NCBI RefSeq assembly: GCF_000372645.1
Contig: NZ_APMP01000001.1
Location: 62,001-126,000, forward strand
Source: Caulobacter vibrioides OR37
GTDB lineage: Bacteria; Pseudomonadota; Alphaproteobacteria; Caulobacterales; Caulobacteraceae
Length of the DNA: 64,000 bases
Direction of reading: 5' to 3'
Made by a program: the position numbers and the translations under genes. Below, piece after piece: positions 16,458 through 26,710 of this stretch (position 1 is the first letter of the stretch; every line of letters starts with the position of its first letter). The notes under the pieces are model-generated. The model saw only the letters and a list, made by a program, of their open reading frames with translations, made no database searches and had not been told where the DNA came from.

Positions 16458-18866
16458 TTAGTTTCTTCCCCCAACCCCGTATCTTCTATTGCCTAATGTG
16501 GCGAGGGTTAGGCTCACGGCGACGGTTCGGTCGGGCTGCAGCCGCAGGCCCGTCGCCGTCGAGGCGTAGCGATCTTCCTGTTGGTAGATCACGTCGATGC
16601 GGATGCATTCGTCGATATAGGCCACGCCCAGGTCGCGACGACGCCAGACGTTCTGCACCATGTCGCGCTGGCCGAAGGCCGTCAGCGCCCACTTCTTGGT
16701 GATGTTGAATTGGCCGCGCGCTTCGAAGTTTTCCTGGCGATTGCCGTTGGCGTCCAACTCGTCTTTCAGATAGCGCAACGAGCCGGTGACGCGCGAGGTA
16801 TAGGCGTCGATGCCGGTTTCGATCCGCTGGATATCGTGGGTGTCGGAGTCGAGGCGTGTGCGGACGAAGGCCGTGACGCCCGCCACCGGGGTCACGGTGG
16901 CGGCGACGATCCAGTCGGATGACTTCGATTGCAGGCCCGTGCGGGCCGGCATCAGCGGATCGAACTCCGTGCGGAAGCTGCGGCCGACCAGGATGCTGGC
17001 GCCGCGTCCGCGCGCCAGGTCGAGAGTGGCCCGGCCGCCGACGTTCAGTCGCGTGCCGCCTTCATAGAGATCGAAACCCGGCGACTTGTTGGCCTGGAAC
17101 AGATTGGTCTCGTCGAACTCGAGCGTCGCGCTGTCTTCGTTGTAGAGATAGGTCGTCGCGCCGTTGCGGGCGACGATCACCGGCACGCGCGAGCTGTCCG
17201 AGCCCGTGGCCACCTGGGCCAGCGGTTCCAGCACCACGCTGCCGCCGTTCTTCAGCGCCTTGTAGAAGGGCAGGCTCAGATCGACGCCGCCCACGCCCAG
17301 CGCGCGGGTGTAGGTTTCCTTGGCGCTGTCGCCGGCCGCCTTGGCTTCCGGGGTCAGATAGGTGCTGATCGAATAGGCGTCGCCGCGCGCTTGCACGAAC
17401 GGCGAGATCTTCAGGCCAGGGCCGACGATTGCGCTGGTGCGCCAGTCGGCCTGCACCGTGCCGCGCGCGGAGTCGACGCCGCTCTGGCTCTTATAGGCGG
17501 CCAGGGCGTAGGGCGCTTCGCCGTACTGCGACTCCGAGCGATTGAGCATCACGCCCGAACCCTGCAGGCGCAGGCGGCCACCCAGGATCGCGCTGTCCGG
17601 CTCCCAACGCCCCTCGACCAGCGGCCCGATCAGGGGGAAGGCGGCCGTGTTCTCGAAGGCGTTGGCCACGCCCGTGGCGGTGTTGATCCCGACGACCCGC
17701 AGACCCTGCACCGAGACCGCCGCGATCGAGAACCAGGATCGCTGGTCCTGGCGCGTCGCATAGATCTGCGACGTCAACCGGTGGTCTTCGCTCGTAAACA
17801 GGCCGCGCTGCTCGTAGACCTGCTTGATGTGGTACTTGTCGAAGATCAGCGGGTCGGAGGTGCGCTCGGCCGAGAAGCCCCACTTCCACTTGTCGTCGAT
17901 GTCGAACTTGCCGGTGGCCAGGATGAAGCTGCGGAAGGTCGACTCGCCGAAGCGGTCGCCGCGCACGTCGAACTGCTTGTCGTAGGTCAGGCCCCCGCGC
18001 GCTTCCAGGTAACCGGAGTAGAAGCGCTTGCGATACTCCACGTTCAGGAACGGGTTCACGTTCGTGTTGATCTGCGGCGTGAGCACCACGTCAGACGACG
18101 GCGACAGAATCTGCAGATAGGGCTGTTGGTACGAGATGCCACGGCCCTTGGAGTAGCCGATCGTCGGCGTCAGAAAGCCCGAGCTGTGGTCGGCCTGGGG
18201 GTCGGGGTGCCAGAACAGCGGCAGATAGAGGATCGGCGCGCCCCACAGGTGGATGACGGCGTGCTTGTAGTAGATCAGCTGGCGCTGCTTATCCTGCACC
18301 ATCTTGTCGGAGGTGACCGACCAGGTCGGGGTCGGCTTTTCGGCGCAGACCTCGCAGGGGGTGTAGATCGCCTGGTTCAGCTCCGAGATGGTCGCGTTGC
18401 GCTTCACCGCCGTGCCGGCCGCGATCTTCACGCCCTTGCCCAGGCGGGCCGAGAAGTTGCGCGCGAAGCCGGCCTTCAGGTCCTTGTCGACCTCCATGTG
18501 GTCGGCGAATTGGGCCGTGCCGTCCTCGTTGATCAGCGCCACGTGACCATTGGCCGTCACCTGGCCGGTCTTGCTGTCATAGACGACTTCGTCGGCGCGC
18601 AGGGTGCGGCCCTGATAGCGGGCTTCCACCGAGCCGCGCGCGGTCATCACCTGGTTTTTGTCGTCCCGGATCAGCAGGTCGGACTCGAGATAATAGCCGT
18701 CCTGGCCCAGGCCGTCGGACGGGGGCGCGCTGACCACCGGGACCGGCGGAATGCTGGCCAGGGACTGCTGGGCGCTGGCGGCGCCCGCCGAGGCGAGCGC
18801 CATCAAGGCCGCCCCGCCCATGAGGACGACGCGACAGGCGGACCGGACGGGACCCTGTTCAGTCAT
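16458..18866 (-). CDS. lptD: LPS-assembly outer membrane protein LptD
   Basis: LptD is the beta-barrel that inserts lipopolysaccharide into the outer leaflet. The 802-residue protein has a signal peptide, an OstA/LptA-like jellyroll (RTLRADEVVYDSKTGQVTANG), paired cysteines in TPCEVCAEKPTP, and then the LptD barrel domain with AVIHLWGAPILYLPLFWHPDP. ATG 18866 is chosen for its AAGG site and signal peptide position; ATG 18896, overlapping the lptG stop, is also possible. It stands in a lptF-lptG-lptD-surA run, so transport and folding genes are together. Confidence 0.94.
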   Translation of the reverse strand: MTEQGPVRSACRVVLMGGAALMALASAGAASAQQSLASIPPVPVVSAPPSDGLGQDGYYLESDLLIRDDKNQVMTARGSVEARYQGRTLRADEVVYDSKTGQVTANGHVALINEDGTAQFADHMEVDKDLKAGFARNFSARLGKGVKIAAGTAVKRNATISELNQAIYTPCEVCAEKPTPTWSVTSDKMVQDKQRQLIYYKHAVIHLWGAPILYLPLFWHPDPQADHSSGFLTPTIGYSKGRGISYQQPYLQILSPSSDVVLTPQINTNVNPFLNVEYRKRFYSGYLEARGGLTYDKQFDVRGDRFGESTFRSFILATGKFDIDDKWKWGFSAERTSDPLIFDKYHIKQVYEQRGLFTSEDHRLTSQIYATRQDQRSWFSIAAVSVQGLRVVGINTATGVANAFENTAAFPLIGPLVEGRWEPDSAILGGRLRLQGSGVMLNRSESQYGEAPYALAAYKSQSGVDSARGTVQADWRTSAIVGPGLKISPFVQARGDAYSISTYLTPEAKAAGDSAKETYTRALGVGGVDLSLPFYKALKNGGSVVLEPLAQVATGSDSSRVPVIVARNGATTYLYNEDSATLEFDETNLFQANKSPGFDLYEGGTRLNVGGRATLDLARGRGASILVGRSFRTEFDPLMPARTGLQSKSSDWIVAATVTPVAGVTAFVRTRLDSDTHDIQRIETGIDAYTSRVTGSLRYLKDELDANGNRQENFEARGQFNITKKWALTAFGQRDMVQNVWRRRDLGVAYIDECIRIDVIYQQEDRYASTATGLRLQPDRTVAVSLTLATLGNRRYGVGGRN

Positions 18867-18888
18867 GAACGACCTTGGAAGCAATGAC

Positions 18889-19989
18889 TCACCCATCCTC
18901 GGTATAGCAAAGCAAAGTGAAGCCCGCCAAAATCGCCACGATCGGCGGCGTCCAGGCGGCGACCATGGGGGTCAGAACGTCCGCCTTGCCCAGCGTGCTG
19001 CACAGCTCGTTGAAGAAAAAGAACCCGAAACCCAGCGCGACGCCAGACCCGGCGAGCGCGGCCAGCCCGCCAAGGCGCATCAGGCGCAGCGAAAACGCGG
19101 CGGCCAGCACCGACATGGCCGCGAAAAGCAGCGGCGTGGCCAGGTCTTGCTGCAGGCGCAGCTTGAACGGCGCGGCCGAGAAGCCGGCGTCCTCGGTCCG
19201 CTTGATCGTGGCCGGCAGACGCCAGAGCGCCACGGCCTGGGGCGTGTTGAAGCGTTCGGAGGCGGTGCGGTCGTCTAGATTGGACGGGATCGACAGGCTG
19301 TCGGAGCGGATCGCGCCGGCGCCGGGCGTGGCCTCGCGCACCCCGGTCAGGCGCCAGAACCCCGGTTCCAGTCGCGCCTCGTTGGCCTCGATGCGCCGGG
19401 TGAAGTCCATCACGCCCTTGCTGTTCAGGGCGTAGATGAACAGCGAGACGCTCTTCAACCGCACCGAGCCGTCGACCAGGTCGCGGGCGCCGGCGCGGAT
19501 GACGATCTGGGACTTGTCGTCGCCTTGGCGCAGCCAGATGCCCTTGGGCGCGGTCTTCAGATAGCCGTTCATCAGCGCGTCGCGCTCGGTCTCGAACTTG
19601 GCGGTCATGGCCGTGGTCAGCGGATTGAGCAGGGTTATGCTCAGGATGCCGATCACGAAAGAGGCCGAGGCCGCGGGCATGATGAAGCGCCAGGCCGAGA
19701 CGCCGGCCGCGCGCATGGCGATCAACTCGCTGCGCCGGTTCAGCTCGACAAAGGCCCACATGGTGCCGAACAGGAAGACGAACGGCGCCAGCACCAGGAT
19801 CGTGGCGGGCGCCTGCAGAACGGTGAGATACAGAAGCTGGATGAAGCTGGCGTCGGCGCGCGTGCCGACGTTGCGGGCGATGTCGACGAAGGCGATCAGC
19901 ATCACCATCGCGCTCAGCACCGACAGGGCGCCGACCAGCGCGCCCATGGTGCGCCGCAGAACGTAGCGTTCCAGCATTCCCATGGTCAT
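18889..19989 (-). CDS. lptG: LPS export ABC transporter permease LptG
   Basis: LptG pairs with LptF in the inner membrane and, driven by LptB, extracts LPS. The protein is about 366 residues. It has helices near 12-35, 60-85 and 100-125, a large periplasmic beta-jellyroll, then three C-terminal helices. Family features include LERYVLRRTMGALV and ELNRRSELIAMRAAGVS. Its ATG overlaps the lptF stop by one base (TGATG), so the two permeases are translationally coupled. Confidence 0.94.
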   Translation of the reverse strand: MTMGMLERYVLRRTMGALVGALSVLSAMVMLIAFVDIARNVGTRADASFIQLLYLTVLQAPATILVLAPFVFLFGTMWAFVELNRRSELIAMRAAGVSAWRFIMPAASASFVIGILSITLLNPLTTAMTAKFETERDALMNGYLKTAPKGIWLRQGDDKSQIVIRAGARDLVDGSVRLKSVSLFIYALNSKGVMDFTRRIEANEARLEPGFWRLTGVREATPGAGAIRSDSLSIPSNLDDRTASERFNTPQAVALWRLPATIKRTEDAGFSAAPFKLRLQQDLATPLLFAAMSVLAAAFSLRLMRLGGLAALAGSGVALGFGFFFFNELCSTLGKADVLTPMVAAWTPPIVAILAGFTLLCYTEDG

Positions 19990-21128
19990 CAGGCCGCTCC
20001 CGTCCAGACGGGCGCGGTCTTCGCCAGGCGCCGGCGGACACGGCGCGACAGCTTCTGGCGGAAGATCTGCGACATGCCCCACCAGGTCGCGGCCAGGGGC
20101 ACCAGGTACTGCAGCGCGTTCAAAGACGGCGCGTCCTCGCACGCGGCCTGGACGCCGAAGCCCAGGATGCGGATCACGGCGGCGGCCGCGCCGACGGCGG
20201 CGATGCGCTTGCCATAGCCCAAACGGCTGAAAGGTCCGCCGATCACCGCGGCCAGGGCCATCGCCATCAGGGCGATATTGTAGAGCGGCGCGGCGAAGCG
20301 CGAGTGCCCCTCGGCCAGCAGCTTCTTCTTGTTGTGCTGTTCCCAGTCCTGGGTCAGGTCCGGGAAGAACAGCTCGTGCGGATAGCGGTCCGAGATCTTG
20401 TAGTGCAGCAGCTCGTCGGTGTGGGACAGGCTGGATAGGTCGTAGGTGTATTCGTCGAACGATGTGTACTGCAGCACGCCTTCGCGGGAGAAGTGCTGGT
20501 TCGACCCGTAGCGCATGATCAGCACGGGCTGGCCCCTGCGCGTGGCGATCTCGGCCTCGCGCGACGAATAGGTCGAGGCGCCGCCGCCCGGCGTTTCCTG
20601 GTGAATGAACAGGTTGTGGATCTTGTTCGAGCGGTCGATCGACTGGGCGTAGACGGTCAGGCCTGGACCCGGCTCGGTGAACTGGCCCGGCTGCACCAGG
20701 GTCGAGGTCACGTCGGTCTTGATGTCGAACGCCGTCTCGCGGATCTGCCGGGCGGCCCAGGGCTGCAGCCATAGGCCCATGACCAGCGAGATCAGGGCGG
20801 CCATCGCCGCCAGGCGCATCGCCGGCGAGATCACGCTCCAGCGGCTCATGCCGCCGGCGAAGCAGACGACGATTTCTTGTTCGGTGTGCAGGCGGTTCAT
20901 CGCCACCAGGGCGGCCACGAACAGGGCCAGCGGCATCATGATGCTCAGCAGCATCGGCAGGGCCAGAGCGATCATCTTCAGGAAGACCAGCGCGCTTTGG
21001 CGCTGTTCGACCAGGATGTCGAATTCCGCGAGGCTCCGCGCCAAAAGGGCGAGCGCCACCAAGGCCAGCGTCGCCAGAAGCGTCGGACCCAGCAACTGGC
21101 GGAAAAGGTAGCGTTCGATCAGGCGCAT
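19989..21128 (-). CDS. lptF: LPS export ABC transporter permease LptF
   Basis: LptF is the first permease of the pair. The 379-residue protein starts MRLIERYLFRQLLGP and carries the conserved LHTEQEIVVCFAGGMS coupling region, a periplasmic domain and C-terminal helices with FGVQAACEDAPSLNALQY. ATG 21128 is chosen because the family starts at this point; the long upstream extension is not homologous-looking. It is divergent from pepA across about 257 bases, and that gap should hold both promoters. The first gene of the lptF-lptG-lptD-surA-pdxA-rsmA run. Confidence 0.94.
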   Translation of the reverse strand: MRLIERYLFRQLLGPTLLATLALVALALLARSLAEFDILVEQRQSALVFLKMIALALPMLLSIMMPLALFVAALVAMNRLHTEQEIVVCFAGGMSRWSVISPAMRLAAMAALISLVMGLWLQPWAARQIRETAFDIKTDVTSTLVQPGQFTEPGPGLTVYAQSIDRSNKIHNLFIHQETPGGGASTYSSREAEIATRRGQPVLIMRYGSNQHFSREGVLQYTSFDEYTYDLSSLSHTDELLHYKISDRYPHELFFPDLTQDWEQHNKKKLLAEGHSRFAAPLYNIALMAMALAAVIGGPFSRLGYGKRIAAVGAAAAVIRILGFGVQAACEDAPSLNALQYLVPLAATWWGMSQIFRQKLSRRVRRRLAKTAPVWTGAA

Positions 21129-21385
21129 GAAGGATGGTTCGGGGCGGATGGATTCGTGGGACGACCCCCGAAGATGCGTCGTTCTACACGGGGCGTTCGC
21201 ATCGGCACAACCGGGGACCTGACTTGGCCGTTCGAACTGGGGGTGAACGGAGCCTTTTCTAAGGCGCGGCATTGGACTATGCCGCGAGGCTATGAGGGAG
21301 CGGACGCGCGCTGGATGAGCGCCCGCGCCAAGTCGCTGGACCGCCGGATCGGCGGGGTCCGGCAAGGTCATTGCAGGAGCGCGAC

Positions 21386-22867
21386 ATGCGTATCGAGTTC
21401 GTCCCCGTCGACACCCAGGCCGGCGCCACGGCCGCGCTGGCCGTTTTGGCGCACGAGGGCGCGGCCTTGTCTCCGGAGGCCAAGGCGGCGAACGAGGCCA
21501 CCGGCGGCGCCCTGGCGCGCGCCATCGCCGGCGGTCGCTTCACCGGCGCCAAGGGGCAGACCCTGGACCTCGTCGCGCCGAGCGGCCTGGAAGCCGCCCG
21601 CGTCGTGCTGATCGGCGTCGACGGATCGGGCGCCGTCGAGCCGGAGGCCGTCGAGGTCGCCGCCGCCGCCGCCTACCAGGCCGTCAAGGCCACGGGCGTT
21701 TCCGAGCTGGTTCTGAAGCTGGGGGCCGACGCCGAGAGCGCCGCCCGCGCGGCCTTCGGCGCGCGCCTGGCCGCCTATCGCTTCGACAAGTACCGCACCA
21801 CCGAAAAGGCCGAGAAGAAGCCGTCGGTGACGGTGGTCAAGGTCGCCGCCGCCGATCCGGTCAAGGCCCAGAAGGCCTACGAGCCTCTGTCGGCCCTGGC
21901 CGACGCCATCGTCTTCAGCCGCGATCTGGTCTCCGAGCCCGCCAATATCCTGCATCCCGAAGAGTTCGCCGCTCGCGCCAAGGCGCTGGAGAGCCTGGGC
22001 CTCGAGGTCGAGGTCCTGGGGGAAAAGGCCATGGCCGAGCTCGGCATGGGCAGTCTGCTGGGCGTGGGGCAGGGCAGTGTCCGCGAGAGCCAGCTGGTCG
22101 TCATGAAGTGGACCGGCGCGGCGGATAAGAACGCCCAGCCGATCGCCTTCGTGGGCAAGGGCGTCTGCTTCGACACCGGCGGCATCTCGATCAAGCCGGC
22201 TGACGGCATGGAGGACATGAAGTGGGACATGGGCGGCGCGGCCGCCGTGGCCGGCGTCATGCACGCCCTGGCCGGCCGCAAGGCCAAGGTCAACGCCGTC
22301 GGCATCCTGGGCCTCGTCGAGAACATGCCCGATGGCAACGCCCAGCGGCCCGGCGACGTGGTCACCTCGATGTCGGGCCAGACGATCGAGGTCATCAACA
22401 CCGACGCCGAAGGCCGCCTCGTGCTGGCCGACGCCCTCTGGTACTGCCAGCAGCGCTTCAAGCCCCAGTTCATGATCGACCTGGCCACCCTGACCGGCGC
22501 GATCATCATTTCTCTGGGTCATGACTACGCCGGTTTGTTCAGCAATAACGATGGTTTGTCGGAGAAACTTCTCGCGGCGGGCCAGGCCGAGCGCGAGACC
22601 CTGTGGCGCCTGCCCCTGCCGGCCGCCTACGAGAAGCAGATCGAAAGCCCGATCGCTGACATGAAAAACATCGGCGGTCGCCCGGCCGGCTCGATCACCG
22701 CGGGTCTGTTCCTGCAGAAGTTCGTCAACGGCGTGCCGTGGGCTCACCTCGACATCGCCTCGGTGGCCTGGAAGAAGCCCTCGACCGATCCGACCGTGCC
22801 GGACGGCGCGGCGGGCTTTGGCGTGCGTCTGCTGAACCGCTTGGTCGCCGACGCCTACGAAGGCTGA
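21386..22867 (+). CDS. pepA: leucyl aminopeptidase
   Basis: This is a 493-residue cytoplasmic M17 metallo-aminopeptidase that also binds DNA in some bacteria. The C-terminal catalytic half has the FVGKGVCFDTGGISIKPA metal-binding region, the GAAAVAGVMHAL stretch and the family signature NTDAEGRLVLADAL. The AGGAG site six bases before ATG 21386 decides the start over a TTG at 21371. holC follows immediately, a pairing seen in many proteobacteria. Confidence 0.95.
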   Translation: MRIEFVPVDTQAGATAALAVLAHEGAALSPEAKAANEATGGALARAIAGGRFTGAKGQTLDLVAPSGLEAARVVLIGVDGSGAVEPEAVEVAAAAAYQAVKATGVSELVLKLGADAESAARAAFGARLAAYRFDKYRTTEKAEKKPSVTVVKVAAADPVKAQKAYEPLSALADAIVFSRDLVSEPANILHPEEFAARAKALESLGLEVEVLGEKAMAELGMGSLLGVGQGSVRESQLVVMKWTGAADKNAQPIAFVGKGVCFDTGGISIKPADGMEDMKWDMGGAAAVAGVMHALAGRKAKVNAVGILGLVENMPDGNAQRPGDVVTSMSGQTIEVINTDAEGRLVLADALWYCQQRFKPQFMIDLATLTGAIIISLGHDYAGLFSNNDGLSEKLLAAGQAERETLWRLPLPAAYEKQIESPIADMKNIGGRPAGSITAGLFLQKFVNGVPWAHLDIASVAWKKPSTDPTVPDGAAGFGVRLLNRLVADAYEG

Positions 22868-22869
22868 TC

Positions 22870-23331
22870 GTGTCCGCCGCGCCCTGCGAGGTCTGGTTCT
22901 ATCACCTGGAGCGCTCGTCGCTGGAACAGGTGCTGCCCGAGCTTCTGGAAAAGACGCTCGGCCGGGGCTGGAAGGCGCTGGTGCGCGGCGGCGATCCGCG
23001 ACGGCTGGAGGCGCTGGACCAGCACCTCTGGACCTATCGCGAGGACAGTTTCCTGCCGCATGGCTTGGCCAACGAGCCGATGGCCGAGCGCCAGCCGGTG
23101 CTGCTCAGCGCCGAGGACGGGAACCCGAACGCCGGCGACGCGCTGTTTCTCATCGACGGGGCCGAACCTGGAGATCTTTCAGGGGTTTCGCGCTGCATCC
23201 TGCTGTTCGACGGCCGGGACGAGCAGGCCCTGTCGCTGGCTCGCGGTCGCTGGTCGGTGTTCAAGAAGGCGGGGCATCCGGTGTCGTATTGGCGCCAGGG
23301 CGCCGAACGCGGTTGGGAGAAGCAGGCATGA
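22870..23331 (+). CDS. holC: DNA polymerase III chi subunit
   Basis: HolC links the clamp loader to single-stranded DNA binding protein. The 153-residue protein starts with a GTG two bases after the pepA stop. It shows CEVWFYHLERSSLEQVLPEL, the WTYREDSFLPHG stretch and the RWSVFKKAGHPVSYWRQ end that are diagnostic for chi. Its stop overlaps the ATG of the downstream lipoprotein gene (ATGA), suggesting one transcript. Confidence 0.92.
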   Translation: MSAAPCEVWFYHLERSSLEQVLPELLEKTLGRGWKALVRGGDPRRLEALDQHLWTYREDSFLPHGLANEPMAERQPVLLSAEDGNPNAGDALFLIDGAEPGDLSGVSRCILLFDGRDEQALSLARGRWSVFKKAGHPVSYWRQGAERGWEKQA

Positions 23332-23681
23332 AGCGCGTCGCGTCGGCTCTGGTGCTGGGTCTTGTCCTGGCGTCTTGTTCCAGCGCGCCCGAGCCGGCTC
23401 CGCCGCCGCCGCCCACGACGCCCACCGCGCCCGCCGCTGTCGCCCTGCCGCCGACCCCGCCGACCAGCGCGTCTTCCGGGGAGCCCAAGGATCAGTGCGG
23501 CCTGAAGGAAGCCCAGGCCTATGTCGGCAAGCCGCGCACCAGCTTGCCCGCGCCGGTCGATCCGTCGCGCTGGCGCGTGGCGTGCACGACCTGTCCGGTG
23601 ACCCTGGACTACCGACCCGACCGTCTGAACATCTTGTTCAACGCCGATACCGGCGTCGTGCAGCAGGTCAAGTGCGGCTGA
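23328..23681 (+). CDS. lipoprotein with a peptidase inhibitor I78 domain
   Basis: The 117-residue product has a lipoprotein signal (LVLGLVLASC lipobox, Cys17) and a Pro/Thr-rich spacer. The C-terminal domain of about 65 residues runs from QCGLKEAQAYVGKP to the DYRPDRLNILFN and VKCG motifs, the pattern of the I78 inhibitor family. Such proteins may protect the envelope from serine proteases; the target here is unknown. The mature domain also holds a CTTC pair, which is unusual for the family. It is coupled to holC by an ATGA overlap. Confidence 0.8.
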   Translation: MKRVASALVLGLVLASCSSAPEPAPPPPPTTPTAPAAVALPPTPPTSASSGEPKDQCGLKEAQAYVGKPRTSLPAPVDPSRWRVACTTCPVTLDYRPDRLNILFNADTGVVQQVKCG

Positions 23682-23760
23682 CCGGACTCAAGATTCAAAC
23701 ATTTGGAGCGCGTTCGAGCGGTTCAGCCGCTCACGCTTAAACCTGCGGCGCGCTCGCGCG

Positions 23761-24165
23761 TCAGGACCGTTGGCCGAGGCCGGGGAACATCGCCACGCCG
23801 TCCTCGAACACGCCCAGATAGCCCAGCTCGCCCAGCAGCGGCGTCAGATCCTCGACCAGATCGTCGGACCGCGGCAGATGGGCCGGACGGCCGGTCTGGT
23901 CGTGCAGGCGATAGACCGTCCACATCTTGCCCTTGGGCGCTGGAGCGCCGGGCTGGATGAACCTGTGCTCCCAGCCGACCAGGGCCGGCTGGCGGTCGAT
24001 TTCGACGTCGAACGGCCGGTCGCGGAAGGCCAGGTCCATCTCGATCCGCACTGCCTCGCCGATCCGCGCGTTCACCCACGCCGCGAACGCCTCCAGCACG
24101 GTGTGCGCGGAGAGGCCTTCGGGGTTGGCCACGACGTGGTTGCGAGGATGGGCGGGCTTACTCAT
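23761..24165 (-). CDS. conserved hypothetical protein
   Basis: This 134-residue soluble protein has no signal peptide or membrane helix. It is rich in aromatic residues, with a KGKMWTVYRLHDQTGRPAHLP stretch in its second half. Codon use matches the neighbouring core genes, so it is probably real. It stands between convergent and same-strand neighbours with its own start MSKPAHPRNH. I recognise no family or active site. Confidence 0.6.
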   Translation of the reverse strand: MSKPAHPRNHVVANPEGLSAHTVLEAFAAWVNARIGEAVRIEMDLAFRDRPFDVEIDRQPALVGWEHRFIQPGAPAPKGKMWTVYRLHDQTGRPAHLPRSDDLVEDLTPLLGELGYLGVFEDGVAMFPGLGQRS

Positions 24166-24247
24166 GCCGCCACCATGCGCGACCAGGTGTCGCGGAAGCG
24201 CTAAGCGACATGGTTTAGCGGGCGTTCACCCTAAACCTCGGCGATGG

Positions 24248-26113
24248 TCACGCCTCGGCTTCCGCCAGCTCCTCGGCCAGCGCCATCCAGGCCTCCTCGG
24301 CCTCGTCCAGCTTGGACTTAGCGTTGTCGCGGCGCTTGGTCAGTTCGGCGACCTTGGCCGGGTTCTTCACATAAAGATCGGGGTCCTCGAGCTGGGCGTC
24401 CAGCTCGGCCAGGTCGCGGGTGCGCCGGTTCATCACCTGCTCGGCGGCCTCGACCTTGCGGCGCAGGGGCTCGACAGCGGTCTTCCTCGGCGCCGGCGCG
24501 GCGGGCGCGACCGGCTCGCGGGCGACCTGGGTCGGCTTGACGGCCAGCTTGGCGCGCTCCAGCACGAACCGGGCGTAGTCGTCCATGTCGCCGTCGAACG
24601 GCTTGACCGTCCCGTCCGCCGCCAGCCACAGGCGGTCGGCCACCAGCTCCATCAGCGAGCGATCGTGAGTGATCAGGATCACCGCGCCCATATAGTCGTT
24701 CAGCGCGTCCAGCAGGGCGCGACGCGAGTCGATATCCAGGTGGTTGGTCGGCTCGTCCAGAATGAGCATGTGCGGCGCGTCCATCGCCACCAGGTTCAGC
24801 AGCAGGCGCGCGCGCTCGCCGCCGGACAGGGCGTCGACCCGGGTCTCCTGCTTCTCGAAGCCCAGGCCGAACTGGGCCAACTTCGAGCGGCGCGAGCTCT
24901 CGGACGCCTCCGGCATCGCCCGACGGATGATCTCCAGCGGCGTGTCGTTGGGATCCATCGCCTCGATCTGGTGCTGGTGGAACCAGCCGACCTTCATCTT
25001 CTTGTCGCGGTGGAACTCGCCCTTCTGCACGCCCAGGGCGCCGGCGATCATCTTGGCGAAGGTCGACTTGCCCGCGCCGTTGACGCCCAGCAGGCCGATG
25101 CGGTCGTCCAGGTCCATGCGCAGGTTCAGGTTCTTGAGGATCGCCCGGTCTTCCTCGTAGCCGACAAACGCTTTCTCCAGCCGGATCAGCGGCGGGGGCA
25201 GGGGCTTGGGCGGCGAGGGCAGGGTGAAGGGCGCGACGCGCTCCTCGATCGTGGTGGCGACCGGCTCCATCTTGGCCAGCCGCTTCATGCGTGACTGGGC
25301 CTGGGCGGCCTTCGAGGCCTTGGCCTTGAAGCGGTCGACAAAGGCCTGCAGGTGGGCGCGCTCGGCGTCCTGCTTGGCCTTGGCCGACAGCTGCAGCCGG
25401 GCCTTCTCGGCGCGACGCTTCTCGAAGTCGTCGTAGCCGCCGACATAGAGCTCCAGCTTGCCGTTGGCCAGGTGCAGCATGTGGGTGCAGCTGTTGTTCA
25501 ACAGCTCGCGGTCGTGGCTGACGATCAAAGCGGTGTGCGGATATTTCTGCAGCCTCGCCTCGAGCCACAGCGCGCCTTCCAGGTCGAGATAGTTGGTCGG
25601 TTCGTCCAGCAGCAGCATGTCGGGCTCGGCGAACAGCGCCGCCGCCAGGGCCACGCGCATCCGCCAGCCGCCCGAGAACTCGCGCATCGGCCGCGCCAGG
25701 TCGTCCTGGGTGAAGCCCAGGCCCACCAGGATTTCCGAGGCCCGCGAGGGAGCCGCGTCGGAGTCGATCTCGATCAGCCGCCCCCAGATCTCGCCCATCT
25801 CCTCGGGATCGGCGGTCTCCAGCCGGGTCAGCAGGCGGTGGCGCTCCTCGTCGGCCTCCAGCACCGTTTCCAGCAGGGTGACCGGCGTGGCCGGGTGCTC
25901 CTGATCGACCGAGCCGATCCGCGCGGTCTTGGGCAGGCTGATCTCGTCGTCGCTGACCGGCAAATGGCCCAGGATCAGCTTGAACAGCGTCGACTTGCCC
26001 ACGCCGTTGCGCCCGATCAGTCCGACCTTAGCGCCCGGCGGCAAGCTGACGCTGGCATGGTCGAAGAACCGTCGACCCCAGGCGTCGAAGGTCAGGTCGT
26101 TGATCTGAAGCAT
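24248..26113 (-). CDS. ABC-F family ATP-binding protein
   Basis: The 621-residue soluble protein has two ABC ATPase domains and no membrane helices. The first has [10 protein letters not shown] and LSG-type [16 protein letters not shown]; the second has [13 protein letters not shown] and [17 protein letters not shown] followed by [13 protein letters not shown] charged coiled-coil C-terminus (about 545-621) resembles Uup and YheS. ABC-F proteins act on the ribosome; which subfamily cannot be decided by eye. ATG 26113 is the start; upstream frame is not conserved-looking. It is divergent from ndk. Confidence 0.9.
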   Translation of the reverse strand: MLQINDLTFDAWGRRFFDHASVSLPPGAKVGLIGRNGVGKSTLFKLILGHLPVSDDEISLPKTARIGSVDQEHPATPVTLLETVLEADEERHRLLTRLETADPEEMGEIWGRLIEIDSDAAPSRASEILVGLGFTQDDLARPMREFSGGWRMRVALAAALFAEPDMLLLDEPTNYLDLEGALWLEARLQKYPHTALIVSHDRELLNNSCTHMLHLANGKLELYVGGYDDFEKRRAEKARLQLSAKAKQDAERAHLQAFVDRFKAKASKAAQAQSRMKRLAKMEPVATTIEERVAPFTLPSPPKPLPPPLIRLEKAFVGYEEDRAILKNLNLRMDLDDRIGLLGVNGAGKSTFAKMIAGALGVQKGEFHRDKKMKVGWFHQHQIEAMDPNDTPLEIIRRAMPEASESSRRSKLAQFGLGFEKQETRVDALSGGERARLLLNLVAMDAPHMLILDEPTNHLDIDSRRALLDALNDYMGAVILITHDRSLMELVADRLWLAADGTVKPFDGDMDDYARFVLERAKLAVKPTQVAREPVAPAAPAPRKTAVEPLRRKVEAAEQVMNRRTRDLAELDAQLEDPDLYVKNPAKVAELTKRRDNAKSKLDEAEEAWMALAEELAEAEA

Positions 26114-26209
26114 TTTTGTGAAGGTTACGCGGCGGGGTTGGCGGGGAGGAGGCGCACGGCTATAAGCCCGCAACCTCCCAATTCACAACTTTTCTGTGAG
26201 ATCACTACC

Positions 26210-26629
26210 GTGACCGAACGCACCTTCTCGATCATCAAGCCGGACGCCACCCGTCGTAACCTGACCGGCGCCATCAACGCGGTGATCGAGGCCGCGGGCC
26301 TGCGCATCGTCGCCCAGCGCCGGGTTCACCTGACCGAAGCTCAGGCCAAGAAGTTCTACGAAGTCCACGCCGAGCGTCCGTTCTACGGCGAACTCGTCGC
26401 CCAGATGACCGCCGAGCCGGTCGTCGTCCAGGTCCTGGAAGGCGAAAACGCCGTGGCCAAGTACCGCGAAGTCATGGGCGCCACCAACCCGGCCAACGCC
26501 GACGAAGGCACGATCCGCAAGCAGTTCGCCCTGTCGATCGGCGAAAACTCGGTCCACGGCTCGGACAGCCTGGAAAACGCCAAGATCGAGATCGAGCAGT
26601 TCTTCACCGAAGACCAGATCGTCGGCTGA
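26210..26629 (+). CDS. ndk: nucleoside diphosphate kinase
   Basis: Ndk equilibrates nucleoside di- and triphosphates by a ping-pong reaction through a phosphohistidine. The 139-residue protein starts with GTG ([16 protein letters not shown]) and has the active-site His116 in [12 protein letters not shown]. Length is normal. Longer in-frame sequence upstream overlaps the divergent ABC-F gene and is not coding. A strong terminator follows. Confidence 0.97.
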   Translation: MTERTFSIIKPDATRRNLTGAINAVIEAAGLRIVAQRRVHLTEAQAKKFYEVHAERPFYGELVAQMTAEPVVVQVLEGENAVAKYREVMGATNPANADEGTIRKQFALSIGENSVHGSDSLENAKIEIEQFFTEDQIVG

Positions 26630-26654
26630 TTTCAGCGCGACTTTTCAGGTGACG

Positions 26655-26696
26655 CGAAGCGGCCGGATCGGTGACGATCCGGCCGTTTCGTTTTTT
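26655..26696 (+). terminator. intrinsic terminator after ndk
   Basis: A 16-base stem (CGAAGCGGCCGGATCG with its complement, one G-T pair) closes a GTGA tetraloop and runs into six T residues. This is a textbook rho-independent terminator 25 bases past the ndk stop. Confidence 0.9.
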
Positions 26697-26710
26697 CGGA
26701 GTCGGGGGCG

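Noticed and set aside
18889..20772. A 627-residue lptG-like fusion
   Set aside because: The first half is lptF DNA read in another frame. LptG homology starts at the ATG that overlaps the lptF stop.
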